Shown in pieces: positions 55,501 to 63,724 of a DNA stretch of 64,000 nucleotides. The position numbers were made by a program, and so were the translations under genes. This DNA comes from Fusobacterium naviforme. Lineage in GTDB: Bacteria > Bacillota > Clostridia > Lachnospirales > Lachnospiraceae. The number at the start of each line of letters is the position of its first letter. The first letter of the stretch is position 1. Location of the stretch: assembly GCA_003014445.1 (NCBI GenBank), contig PYGH01000006.1:43499-107498 (forward strand). Direction: 5' to 3'. The notes beneath the pieces were generated by a model. The model made no database searches. It was not told where the DNA came from and worked only from the letters and a program-made list of their open reading frames with translations.

Positions 55501-56180
55501 ATCTCCACCTGACCACCGCGCTCGATGTTGAAATCATCCTCCGGGATATCGTGAATCAGGTGATAGACTACACTATCCTGGTTGGTAACGGACAGGCTGA
55601 GCAGCAGCTCGGTGTAGTTCTTTGTTTTTTCAAACAAAGCAGGCAGAATCTCGTTCAGAGCGTTGCACTGTTTCAGGAACAGGATGCGGAACACCTCGTC
55701 CAGCTTGTTGTCCTGCTTTAGCTGAAAAATCCGAGCCTCTTCCTCCGCAGTGAAGGGCAGTTCTGCGTCAAACGGTGTTGTAACCAGATCCGGCTCCAGC
55801 TTTCCGCTCTCGGAAGAAAGCACCCGGATATGGGAAGGCAGATAGTCGTTGACCTCCATGAAACGGATGGCGATCAGGCGGTTGAACCATGTATAGGCAA
55901 CCTCCTCGATCACATACTGATATGCGGTTTTGTAGTCGGTATCCTTTTCCTTCTGTTGAATAACCTCTATCAGCTTGTCACGCTGATGCACGGCCTCGCC
56001 GGAAATCGAATACGGTTCTGCGGTGCCGATATCGAAGAACTGCGTACCGCCGAAGCTCTGCGGCAATGGCTTTGCAATGCCGTCCTCCGTAATACCGATC
56101 AGGCGGGCATCATAGCTGACATCTGCAATCAGCTTATTCCGCGCCCAAATCGCAAAATTCTTTATGGCTGTCTTGTTCAT
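52587..56180 (-). CDS. pglX: BREX adenine-specific DNA methyltransferase PglX
   Basis: 1197 residues. It methylates adenine in a non-palindromic site to mark self DNA and defines BREX specificity. SAM motif LIDPCMGSGHILVYAFDVL (about residue 320) and catalytic NPPY in YDVVVTNPPYMGSSSM (about residue 510). The region from about residue 510 to 925 (53400-54650) is distinctly AT-richer than both flanks and should hold the target-recognition domain. The C-terminus is a coiled helical part (MDHSGNAREVAAASKRKDKL). Size normal. It follows brxC by 20 bp. Confidence 0.94.
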   Translation of the reverse strand: MNKTAIKNFAIWARNKLIADVSYDARLIGITEDGIAKPLPQSFGGTQFFDIGTAEPYSISGEAVHQRDKLIEVIQQKEKDTDYKTAYQYVIEEVAYTWFNRLIAIRFMEVNDYLPSHIRVLSSESGKLEPDLVTTPFDAELPFTAEEEARIFQLKQDNKLDEVFRILFLKQCNALNEILPALFEKTKNYTELLLSLSVTNQDSVVYHLIHDIPEDDFNIERGGQVEIIGWLYQYYNTEPKAAAFAKNGKITKEEIPAVTQLFTPDWIVRYMVENSLGRLWVEGHPDCGLKENWKYYLEEAQQEPEVQAKLSEIRKEYSALNLEDIKLIDPCMGSGHILVYAFDVLMQIYESAGYSQRDAAKSILEHNIYGLDIDDRAYQLAYFAVMMKARQYNRRILNGENTCHVYSIQESNTVNRNHLKYLGAGMNELERNNAMNQLTGLLDTFVDAKEYGSILNVDDCDWDLLRRFVAESNENGQMTMDSFGLEDTKEQLRVLIDIGQTMAQKYDVVVTNPPYMGSSSMESALCTYIKNYYPDSKSDMSTVCMEKAMRMCTDFGYMAMINIPVWMFISSYEKLRKKLFDNSQCINMIHLGRGIFGSDFGTTSFVFSKKRIVGYISPYQRLFVKQGDVESVEDKEKFFFSRKNVYFSTQDSFELLPGVPVAYWASEKLFSAYRNGTLGDKYTATVGIQTGDNNRFLKCWFEVAINSIDFAKNSRYGYSRKWYPHPKGGAFRKWYGNFEYVVNWQDDGNEIREFNGSKTSIEKYNRSGICWSHTTSGAFSARVFDNSSIPNLENPVLFCEGNTRLLLLAYMNSSMVNYLLNLLNSTLHYHVGDILRLPLLAENGSDYYIDIAKECISLAKEDWDSFELSWGFERHPLVLQSLTVEDAYNNWEELCRSRFDAMLSNEEDMNSRFITLFGLNSEISSSVEDKYVTVRRADLGREIRSLISYAVGCMFGRYSLDVDGLAYAGGEWDDGKYSSFIPDKDNILPITDEEYLDDDIVSRLCTWLKAVYGADTLEANLDYIAKALGNKGSTSREIIRNYFLNDFFKDHCQTYSVTGSGKRPIYWLFDSGKQNGFKALVYLHRYTPDTIGNLRIDYLHKMQRVYESEINRMQDMMDHSGNAREVAAASKRKDKLAKQLKECREYDEKISHLALSRIELDLDDGVKVNYRKLQTAQDGKFYEVLADSKNIMVKEKK

Positions 56181-56200
56181 GGAGCCAATCCTCCTGTTAT

Positions 56201-59200
56201 TTATAGTTCAATGTTGACGATTGTATCTTCGTCCATCTCTTTCAGCAGGTTTTCACGCAATGCAGCAAGGTATTTATCAACATCATCCTTGCTCTCCAGC
56301 CGCCACGATGCAGTCTTAGCAACCGTCTTGATGGAAACATTCTTCGTGGTGCGCACCTTATATACCGGCTGCGGTTCTGCCATCTTTTCTGCCGGTTTCA
56401 CGGTCTCGCCGCGTTTTTTTGCCTCTTCTTCCTGATGCTTACGCTCTGCCTCGGCCTTTGCCGCTGCCTCCTTCGCAAGGCGAATGTCCTCTGCGTTCAT
56501 CTCGTTGAGCAGGCGCAGCTTCAGTGCCTCCGCCTTATCTGCGAAACTTCGCAGAGTGGAAACATTGTTGCAGTGCTCCGCACCGCCCATGATCTCCTTA
56601 AAGAGTTCCAGATAACGGTTGAACTTCGCATCCTTATAGGGCTTGGTGTTCAGCACTTCAAAGACACGGTTCCGATCCTGATTGATGGAATCTTTGACCG
56701 GCTCTGCCTGCTCTTCCAGAATGCGCATATAGCAGTTCATAAACTTCTCGCGCAGCTCTGGCAGCTTCGGAATCTCCTTGTAGGGCTTCGTCATCCGGAC
56801 AATGGTGCGCATCTTGGCCACCACGTCTTCCAGTTCTGCATCCACGATGTAGGTCTTGCTGTCCTCGTAGATATTCAGCATATCCAGCGCACGAGTGAAG
56901 ATGGTCCGCTGCTCACTGCCGAAGAAATCACGGATAGGCTCATAGTCCTCGCCAAAATCCATCAGCTCGTCCTGCTCGTTAAATACGGTCTTAAAGAATT
57001 CCAGTGGTGCCTGAATCTGTACCAATACGGAAAGCCGCTTCTTTCTCTTTTCCAGAAGTTCTTTTCCGGGATAGGTGTAATTCTCATATTTCGGTTCCAG
57101 CCGCTCAATCTCGGTGATTCGATTCTCGCAGTAATGCTGGAAGTTCTTCATGATGGTATCTTCGTCATCGGCAGGCGGCGCCACCTTGAACAGCTCTTTC
57201 ATCACGGTGCGGACGGCCTTTTTCTGATTTTCCGGCACACGAACGCGCACTTCCGTCAGCAGCTTATCCACGAACTGCTTCTTCGTGATATAGCCAATGA
57301 TTTCCTCTTCGGAACGGTTGTTCAGATTGATGCTCTCACCGTTGACCGTAAAGGACAGGTCTCCACGCTTAAAAAGACGTGCCACCAGCCAATGAATGTC
57401 ATCTTCCACAAAGCCATAGGGTGCTTTCATAAAGCGATCCTTGATGGTTTTCATAGAAGTCTTCATGTGCATCCGGGAATTGCCTGCCACGAATTGCAGT
57501 ACATCATCCAGTGCATGGACATTGGATTCTTCGGTATCTCCCAGTGCCAATGACAGCTGGTTGCTGGTCTTGAACATCTTCCGGATGTCTGCTTCGCCCA
57601 TCGCTGCGTTAATGTAGGACAGCTTGTGGTAAACCGTCTGCACCAGTCTGCCGATAGCCTCATTGATGCGGCTGGTCACTTCCTTGCCGGAGGTGTGCAG
57701 CACATCGCCATTGACATAAATGGTAGCCTCTTTCAGCGCTTCCGTCAGATAAAGCTTCGCATTACCGTTGCGTTCCCGCATCTCCACACGCTTTGCTTCC
57801 TTAATGGTCTCATACTTGGCAAGCTGCACAGAAGTATTCTTGCGCAGGAATCGCTCAATTTTCAAGTATGCCCGCATTTCCGTCAGGAACGCATCATCAT
57901 TCGGCAGAACCACAAGAACTTCCTTGCCCTGGCCGGAGAGCAAGCGCAGCGTACCATCATCGGTGCCGCCCTCATACCACGGGGTCAGCACACGGAGGCC
58001 GATATCGTAATTCTGGTTTGCCTTATAGGGGCGGTCATCCACTGTCTGATTGAAGGAGAATGCATAGCGCCCTCCAAAGCTTGGGTACTGATACTTCTTG
58101 CTGGAGAAAATGTCCTCATAGATCATCTCCGCAATCTTCGTGATGACCTCCGGCATCTCCACATTTTCTTTTTCGATTTCGTTGTTGATTTCCTGTTCCT
58201 CATCAGTCAGGAATACATAGATGGAGCCATTCTTCTGGATCAGCATCTGGCGCATCAGCACTTTCAGTGCATCCTCCACCTGTGCTTTCAGAGAAATACG
58301 ATCATCGTCAATGCTGGTAATCATCAGACTGACGATGTTGTCCACGTTGGCTTCGATCTCCAGAACATATTTAATTAGGAAAAGTGTCTTCAGCACATTG
58401 ATAGCAAAGACATCTTTTCCCTTCTTTTCCGGGTTGATGTAACTGTTATCATATGCGCGGATAATCACACTGCTGTGGCTGTGGTCAAGGAAGTTTTCCA
58501 AAGCATCATAAAACCGATAGAACGGCACGATGGCTCCCATCTCATCGTCCATCAGCTGCATGGCAGATTCTTTGAACAGGGCCAGCATGGAGCGTTCACC
58601 TTCGGACAGGTGTTTACCGGATGCACCGTGGGTACGGATGCTGGTCAGCACACTTGCCAACAGATTGAACTGATATGGGACAAAAGGATAAACCTCTGCA
58701 AAATCTTCCGCGTTGGCGTACAGTTTTTTCTCCACACCGTCGTTGAAGACAATCAGATTTTTGATGATGGTTGCTTTCTGATCATAGAGCAGACGCAGGC
58801 TCTGTGCTGCTGTCTCAGTTTTATCCAGAATACGCTTTTTGATAACAGCGTCCACATTGGCAGAGGACAGAGAAAGGCGTGTATCAAAACGTCCCTGAAT
58901 CTTGGAGAAGTCGTTACCCTTCACCTTGGTAATGGAGTCAATATCCTGCTGGCTCGTTACGATTACCCAAGCCTTACCCATGCACTCCTTGCCCAGTTCT
59001 TCCGTCACGGTCTGAAGGTTCAGCATCAGCTTGGAATCATCTCCAATGTACTGACCGATCTCATCCACCAGGAAAACGACATGGTGGTTATTGCCTTTTT
59101 TTTCAATATAGGACTTTACACGCTTGGCGAAATCCTCAATGCTGATCTGGTAGCTCTCGGTTGCTTTTTCGCACCAGTTACGGGCAGTCGATTCACTCAT

Positions 59201-59854
59201 AAAATCCATGTCAGAAAGGACATCGACAACGGAATCCTGAATGAAATCAAAGTCCTGACGAGAGCTTTCCCACGGATCGCCATACTCTTCTTCAAACTTT
59301 TCCTTAAACCCCTCAAAACGACCTTCCTCGGAAAGTCTGCGCTCCAGGTCAGCAAGGTGCGGCATGGAACCGCAGAAGCCCTGCATCTCATTGAAAACCT
59401 TCAGGAAAACGTTCACAATGGCATCCTTGTTTTCCTTGCCATTCGAATCGCTTTTGGAATCAATGTTGAAAAGAATTACGTCCGATGGGGTGTTTGCTGC
59501 CAGCTGCATATCTGCCAGCACCATCTGATTGGTAATCTTCTGATCTTCGATAAAGTAGTCGATGGCATGTTTGTCTCCGACCTTTTTATTCTGAAGCAGA
59601 TAGGACAGAATTTTCAGAAAATGAGATTTACCACTTCCAAAGAAGCCGGAAATCCAGACACCCATTTTCGGTGTGGTTCCCTGAATACCTTTTTTATATG
59701 CTGCAAAGAAATCTGCAAAATGACGCTGAAGCTCACGGGTCACAACATACTCTTCCAGCTCCTGCGCCACATTCGTTTCTTCACCCTGACCGACAATGAT
59801 AACGCCCTGTATCTCACGGTCAATTTTCTTTCGGAACATGTCCTTGATCTGCAT
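56201..59854 (-). CDS. brxC: BREX ATPase BrxC
   Basis: 1217 residues. Large P-loop ATPase of BREX (formerly PglY-like, DUF499-type). Walker A ISGFFGSGKSHFLKILSYLL at residues 69-88, Walker B-like HHVVFLVDEIGQYIGDD near residue 255, then long helical segments and a Lys/Glu/Ala-rich coiled coil before the C-terminus (AKEAAAKAEAERKHQEEEAK). I prefer the ATG at 59852-59854, with GGAGG 8 bases before, over one 15 bp upstream. It follows brxB by 18 bp. Confidence 0.94.
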   Translation of the reverse strand: MQIKDMFRKKIDREIQGVIIVGQGEETNVAQELEEYVVTRELQRHFADFFAAYKKGIQGTTPKMGVWISGFFGSGKSHFLKILSYLLQNKKVGDKHAIDYFIEDQKITNQMVLADMQLAANTPSDVILFNIDSKSDSNGKENKDAIVNVFLKVFNEMQGFCGSMPHLADLERRLSEEGRFEGFKEKFEEEYGDPWESSRQDFDFIQDSVVDVLSDMDFMSESTARNWCEKATESYQISIEDFAKRVKSYIEKKGNNHHVVFLVDEIGQYIGDDSKLMLNLQTVTEELGKECMGKAWVIVTSQQDIDSITKVKGNDFSKIQGRFDTRLSLSSANVDAVIKKRILDKTETAAQSLRLLYDQKATIIKNLIVFNDGVEKKLYANAEDFAEVYPFVPYQFNLLASVLTSIRTHGASGKHLSEGERSMLALFKESAMQLMDDEMGAIVPFYRFYDALENFLDHSHSSVIIRAYDNSYINPEKKGKDVFAINVLKTLFLIKYVLEIEANVDNIVSLMITSIDDDRISLKAQVEDALKVLMRQMLIQKNGSIYVFLTDEEQEINNEIEKENVEMPEVITKIAEMIYEDIFSSKKYQYPSFGGRYAFSFNQTVDDRPYKANQNYDIGLRVLTPWYEGGTDDGTLRLLSGQGKEVLVVLPNDDAFLTEMRAYLKIERFLRKNTSVQLAKYETIKEAKRVEMRERNGNAKLYLTEALKEATIYVNGDVLHTSGKEVTSRINEAIGRLVQTVYHKLSYINAAMGEADIRKMFKTSNQLSLALGDTEESNVHALDDVLQFVAGNSRMHMKTSMKTIKDRFMKAPYGFVEDDIHWLVARLFKRGDLSFTVNGESINLNNRSEEEIIGYITKKQFVDKLLTEVRVRVPENQKKAVRTVMKELFKVAPPADDEDTIMKNFQHYCENRITEIERLEPKYENYTYPGKELLEKRKKRLSVLVQIQAPLEFFKTVFNEQDELMDFGEDYEPIRDFFGSEQRTIFTRALDMLNIYEDSKTYIVDAELEDVVAKMRTIVRMTKPYKEIPKLPELREKFMNCYMRILEEQAEPVKDSINQDRNRVFEVLNTKPYKDAKFNRYLELFKEIMGGAEHCNNVSTLRSFADKAEALKLRLLNEMNAEDIRLAKEAAAKAEAERKHQEEEAKKRGETVKPAEKMAEPQPVYKVRTTKNVSIKTVAKTASWRLESKDDVDKYLAALRENLLKEMDEDTIVNIEL

Positions 59855-59872
59855 AACTGTTTCCTCCATCCA

Positions 59873-60493
59873 TTACTTTACCAGTCGGAATGCCCGGTAA
59901 TAGTTATCGTCTTTAATCTCATTGAACAGGATCAGCTCCTGCTCATTATAGGTTCCCGGAAAGAACATCACGACCGGGCAGCGCACAAACGCCTGATGCA
60001 AGTTGTTAAGCACCTTGTGGGAGCGCAAAATCGGATAGCACTTGCCGATACCGGTTAGGAACACGACTGCATTCTCCGGCGTATGTTCTTTGATATATTG
60101 CACGATCAGGCTGTCATCGTCATTCACCTTCATGGAGTTGGTCACTGCCTTGACGATACGCTCGATTCCTCGCTTTTTTTCAAAGTCATAGCACTTTTCC
60201 ATGAAGTTTTTCTTTTCCAAAAAGTCAATGATGATATCATACAGGTCAAAAACCACAAGCTCAAAATCATCATCGCCCCGGTCGTTCTTATTTTTCAGAT
60301 ACTCTACGCGCTCCCGAACTTCCAGTTCCTTTTCCGGTGGATAATCAAACACCCAATAGTTGACCTCATTTGCGCGGCCTGTTCCTTTTCGGAAAGACGG
60401 CTTATGGATTGCAAGCTCCATCTCATCCAATCTTTGGCTTAAATGGCCCAGGCCACACTCTCTTTCTCCTGCGGAGAAATTCACCTTGTCCAT
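59873..60493 (-). CDS. brxB: BREX protein BrxB (DUF1788) with repeat-derived N-terminus
   Basis: 206 residues. DUF1788 core: LSQRLDEMELAIHKPSFRKG, VNYWVFDYPPEKELEVRERV, AVVFLTGIGKCYPILRSHKV and PVVMFFPGTYNEQELILF. Its exact role in BREX is not known; it is needed for defence. The first 17 residues (MDKVNFSAGERECGLGH) are not part of the family and are encoded by copy B of the hairpin repeat also found in pglZ; the repeat even supplies the ATG at 60491-60493. A GGGGG stretch 9 bases upstream may serve ribosome binding. It starts 2 bp after brxA ends. Confidence 0.9.
   Translation of the reverse strand: MDKVNFSAGERECGLGHLSQRLDEMELAIHKPSFRKGTGRANEVNYWVFDYPPEKELEVRERVEYLKNKNDRGDDDFELVVFDLYDIIIDFLEKKNFMEKCYDFEKKRGIERIVKAVTNSMKVNDDDSLIVQYIKEHTPENAVVFLTGIGKCYPILRSHKVLNNLHQAFVRCPVVMFFPGTYNEQELILFNEIKDDNYYRAFRLVK
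60443..60493 (-). repeat. Hairpin repeat copy B, at the 5' end of brxB
   Basis: Counterpart of the repeat at 50991-51048, same orientation relative to transcription. It provides the start codon and first 17 codons of brxB. Stem CTCC/GGAG with loop TGC, flanked by the shared words GGCCCAGGCC and GAAATTCACCTT. Confidence 0.75.
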
Positions 60494-60494
60494 T

Positions 60495-61103
60495 TCATCT
60501 TACCCCCGTCAGTGTTTTTACCATGATGCCAAGATCATGGTCATAAAGCCAATGTTCAAATGCAATATCAAGAATTGGATTCAGTATTTTTCTTGTGCTG
60601 TTTGCCCGGTTGCTTTCTAAAAGTCCTGCTTCATAAAGCTGTGTCTTATAGCAGGAACCGAGACGGCGCAGCGTATAGTCTTGAAGAGAAGCCACTTTCT
60701 CACTCTGTTCCTGCTTATTTTTGAAAAATATCCGGATATCTGCATCCGTCAATTCATCGGAACCAAGAATCATTTTTTCCCGCACTACTTCATACACAAA
60801 ATCAAAGAATAGCGTGTCATGCAAAAGAGCCGCAGTCAGCACAAATAGTTTTTGTGTAGCAAGATCACTGCTCAAAAAGATTGGGTAAAAGCTTTCATCT
60901 AATGTCTTGATACGGGCTGCTACGATAGAATAAATCTGCTGCGCTCGTAGTTTTGTCGGTGCGCCATAGATGTTTGTCTCATCATTCAACTTCTTAATGT
61001 CTGCAAAGCTCTTACCCTCACTCAAAAGCTGCACGGTTTTCCGAAATTCCATGAACCAGAACGAAAATTTCACTGCTCCGGCACTATACGGTTTTCTTTC
61101 CAT
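60495..61103 (-). CDS. brxA: BREX protein BrxA (DUF1819)
   Basis: About 202 residues beginning MERKPYSAGAVKFSFWFMEF, followed by KTVQLLSEGKSFADIKKL, KLRAQQIYSIVAARIKTLDE and FFKNKQEQSEKVASLQDYTL. BrxA is a small helical DNA-binding protein of unclear function in type 1 BREX. The ATG at 61101-61103 has GGAGAG upstream and lies inside the end of the HTH gene (20-bp overlap), linking the regulator to the operon. Confidence 0.9.
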   Translation of the reverse strand: MERKPYSAGAVKFSFWFMEFRKTVQLLSEGKSFADIKKLNDETNIYGAPTKLRAQQIYSIVAARIKTLDESFYPIFLSSDLATQKLFVLTAALLHDTLFFDFVYEVVREKMILGSDELTDADIRIFFKNKQEQSEKVASLQDYTLRRLGSCYKTQLYEAGLLESNRANSTRKILNPILDIAFEHWLYDHDLGIMVKTLTGVR

Positions 61104-61311
61104 CTTCGTTCTCTCCATTTCCAGATTTTGTTTTAATGTATCTGCCGCTTTTGATTCTGGCATCCTTCGGCTTTTCTGCATTAATAGGAATGATCCACTG
61201 ATGCCCTAAACGTTCGGCACCATCAATTCGCCCTTCCGTGCATAATGTCTGTACTCTCCTTGTGCAGATTCCCCATTTTTCAGAAGCCTGCTTAATTGTC
61301 ATGAAATCCAT
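61084..61311 (-). CDS. Helix-turn-helix protein leading the BREX operon
   Basis: 75 residues opening MDFMTIKQASEKWGICTRRV, then QTLCTEGRIDGAERLGHQWI, the MerR/excisionase-type winged helix, and a Lys-rich tail. Such proteins commonly accompany defence loci in Clostridia and may regulate them. The ATG at 61309-61311 has AAGAGGT before it. It is the first gene after the operon promoter and overlaps brxA, so autoregulation of BREX through the inverted repeat at 61403-61427 is plausible but not shown. Confidence 0.75.
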   Translation of the reverse strand: MDFMTIKQASEKWGICTRRVQTLCTEGRIDGAERLGHQWIIPINAEKPKDARIKSGRYIKTKSGNGENEDGKKTV

Positions 61312-61370
61312 ACGGAACCTCTTTTTCGATGTCAAAAGTCGCTCGCAGCAAGTTAAAATTTCTCATTTAA

Positions 61371-61399
61371 ATTCTACTCTAAGAAACGAACAAAATCAA
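61371..61399 (-). promoter_or_regulatory. BREX operon promoter
   Basis: TTGATT (61394-61399), 17-bp spacer and TAGAAT (61371-61376) on the minus strand, 60 bp before the HTH start codon. Confidence 0.75.
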
Positions 61400-61402
61400 T
61401 TC

Positions 61403-61427
61403 ATCGTTCTTCCTGATTTTGAACGAT
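61403..61427. promoter_or_regulatory. Inverted repeat just upstream of the BREX -35 box
   Basis: ATCGTTC and GAACGAT with an 11-bp spacer. On the plus strand it runs into TTTTTTT, so a plus-strand terminator is the alternative to an operator. Confidence 0.5.
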
Positions 61428-61619
61428 TTTTTTAGAACCCACTCTTCTGCAAGCAGGGCTTTCGTGACACGAAAGCGATTTTCTGCCTGTTGGGGAAACT
61501 CCTCAATCCCCTTAGAACGCCGCCTACGGCATCGGGCTGCGCATCCGTTCCGGATGCTTTAACGGCAGTTCCTGGCAAAGAAAACGCCGGAGTGAATCAT
61601 CACCCCGACTTCAAAAAAA

Positions 61620-62279
61620 TCACTTGTGCTTGCGGCCTCCACGTTTTTTGTAGTCCTCGTCTATACGCTTTTTCCAGTCTGCGCTCAGCGGGGCACTGCA
61701 CCGGACAGAGCTGATTGCTTCGCTGACCACATCATAATTCAATGCGGTTCCTTCACTGTCGCACCGATAGTTGACTGCACGATCTTCGCCGATTCCGAAC
61801 TGACTTGCGGTCTCTACTGCGTCAATATTGGCACCGAGGAATAAAAACTCCCAACCGTATTTTTCTTTCTGCCGCTCAATCATCTGCTTCACTTTTTCGC
61901 TGTTGTACCGGCGGCTGGCATTTTCCATTCCGTCCGTAGCGATTACAAACATGGTGTGTTCCGGCACATCCTCCTGTCTTGCGTACTTATGAACATTTCC
62001 AATGTGATGAATTGCACCGCCGATGGCATCTAAGAGTGCTGTGCATCCGCGAACCGTGTAATCCCGGTCAGTCATCGGTCGGATGTCCCTTACATTTACA
62101 CGGTCGTGCAGGACTTCACTCACATTGTCAAACAACACCGTTGAGATCAGTGCTTTGCCCTCTGCTTTTTTCTGCTGCTCAATCATGGAATTGAATCCAC
62201 CGATGGTATCCCGTTCCAATCCGCTCATGGAACCGCTACGGTCTAAGATAAAAACGATCTCTGTTAAATTCTTTCTCAT
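61620..62279 (-). CDS. vWA domain protein
   Basis: 219 residues. A von Willebrand A domain with a complete MIDAS: DxSxS in FILDRSGSMSGLERDTIGGF, the threonine in YTVRGCTALLDAIGG and the aspartate in FVIATDGMENASRRYNSEKV. It is cytoplasmic (no signal or membrane segment). Similar proteins accompany macrodomain or tellurite-type genes and some defence loci; role unknown. GGGAGG precedes the ATG at 62277-62279. It lies 110 bp after the macrodomain gene and 220 bp before the BREX promoter in the same direction. Confidence 0.82.
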   Translation of the reverse strand: MRKNLTEIVFILDRSGSMSGLERDTIGGFNSMIEQQKKAEGKALISTVLFDNVSEVLHDRVNVRDIRPMTDRDYTVRGCTALLDAIGGAIHHIGNVHKYARQEDVPEHTMFVIATDGMENASRRYNSEKVKQMIERQKEKYGWEFLFLGANIDAVETASQFGIGEDRAVNYRCDSEGTALNYDVVSEAISSVRCSAPLSADWKKRIDEDYKKRGGRKHK

Positions 62280-62388
62280 ATGCTTGTCCTCCCAAAAGAT
62301 TATGGTTGCTCGGTTTCGTACCTTACAGCCATAGCATAGCGATTTTCTTTTGTGGAGTGGTCGCATGGAAAGCGACATTTCTTTGTCC

Positions 62389-63405
62389 TTATGCTCCGAT
62401 CAGGCTCTGGTCAAAAGCAAACAGCGCCTCGTTGATTTCATACACATTATAGTTTCCCCGTTCGACAAAATATTCTACAATGATGTCGAATTTGCTCGAA
62501 TGGGAAAGGGTAAACCCGGCCTTGCCGAGCATCTCCTGCATCTGGGCAAGCGGCAGTTCCAAAGCGATGGCAAATGCCAGCGCTGTAGGTTTGGACGGCT
62601 TATAGAATTTATCTGAGCGAATTTTGGAAAAGAGCTTCCGGTCAATGTTTGCCTTCTTGTAGCACTGGGCATCCGTCATGCTGCTTTCGTCAATCTTCCG
62701 AAGCAGCATTTCCGAAAAGCTCTCATCAATCTGCCCCAGTGCCTCTTCCAAGGATTGACTGCTGCATGATTTAAAGATTGCTTCGGACGGAAGCGAAACA
62801 GGTTCAGCTTCAAAGCAGGATTCCTCTGACAACGCCTTGAGCCGCCGTCTCTGTTCTACTCCGCTGTCAGTATGTTCCGCCACATACCGATCATCTATGT
62901 ATGCCGCGATATCAGCAAACAGTTTTCCGCTGATCTGATATGCCTTTCGGTCAAAGATAACGATGTAGACCATCATCTCATTCTCCAGCAGAAACGTACT
63001 GATGGTATCGACTGCAACCTTCAGTGCTTGGTCTTTTGGATAGCCGTAAATGCCGGAGGAAATCAGCGGAAAGGCCACCGACTGACAGCCATTTTCTTTA
63101 GCCAAGTTCAAAGATGTCCGATAGCAGGATTCCAGAAACTCCTGTTCCCGGTGCTTGCCATCCCGCCAGCGCGGGCCGACTGCATGGATCACATATTTGC
63201 AGGGCAGGCGGTATCCCTTTGTGATTTTTGCGCTGCCGGTCTCGCAGCCATGCAGCGTACTGCACTCTGCAAGCAGCTCCGGTCCAGCGGCACGATGAAT
63301 GCAGCCGTCCACACCACCACCGCCCAAAAGAGAAGTGTTGGCAGCATTGACGATTGCGTCAACGCTCATTTTTGTAATATTGTTTCTGATAATCTGTAAG
63401 GGCAT
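62389..63405 (-). CDS. Macrodomain protein with C-terminal helix-turn-helix-like domain
   Basis: 338 residues. Residues 1-165 are an ADP-ribose-binding macrodomain: [47 protein letters not shown] and the second loop [19 protein letters not shown]. These match the MacroD-like, deacylating/hydrolysing class. After a linker, residues about 225-335 ([59 protein letters not shown]) resemble an XRE-type domain as found in similar Firmicutes fusions. Possible role: removal of ADP-ribose from targets, perhaps as a counter to an ADP-ribosyltransferase. GGGGAGAG precedes the ATG. Confidence 0.83.
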   Translation of the reverse strand: MPLQIIRNNITKMSVDAIVNAANTSLLGGGGVDGCIHRAAGPELLAECSTLHGCETGSAKITKGYRLPCKYVIHAVGPRWRDGKHREQEFLESCYRTSLNLAKENGCQSVAFPLISSGIYGYPKDQALKVAVDTISTFLLENEMMVYIVIFDRKAYQISGKLFADIAAYIDDRYVAEHTDSGVEQRRRLKALSEESCFEAEPVSLPSEAIFKSCSSQSLEEALGQIDESFSEMLLRKIDESSMTDAQCYKKANIDRKLFSKIRSDKFYKPSKPTALAFAIALELPLAQMQEMLGKAGFTLSHSSKFDIIVEYFVERGNYNVYEINEALFAFDQSLIGA

Positions 63406-63724
63406 TGCTTATCTCTCCCCTTTCTGCTGTCTCGTTAAACAGAGACTGTTTCAAAGTCTGTGTAAACTCAAAAAACTGACGCTTGATGAGTAAATAGATG
63501 TGTTGGAATTCGGCGGTTTTCCTGCCTTCATTTCTACCTGCATTGTATTTGCAGGATTTTTGTATGTCAATATGGGGATCTGAGCGGGGGCTGCACCCCC
63601 GGTTCCCCTGCCGGATATTTCAAGGGCCGAAGAAATCCAAAGACCGATTCCTCCAGCCCTGAAACTGGTCCTATGTCAAGAAAAAGTACAAGTTAAAAAT
63701 GACCTTGCTCCTATGTAATGATAT
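63406..63724. other. Spacer containing the end of an IS3 element
   Basis: About 320 bp without a gene. A small hairpin CCTGCATTGTATTTGCAGG followed by ATTTTTG lies at about 63537-63560, and a GC-rich block (GGGGGCTGCACCCCC) near 63585. From about 63665 to 63724 the sequence belongs to the end of the IS3 element whose orfB follows; its terminal repeat probably begins near TGTCAAGAAAAAGTAC. Confidence 0.55.

Noticed and set aside
58475..60058. 527-codon plus-strand frame opposite brxC and brxB
   Set aside because: Shadow of the BREX genes, which have clear motifs and start sites.
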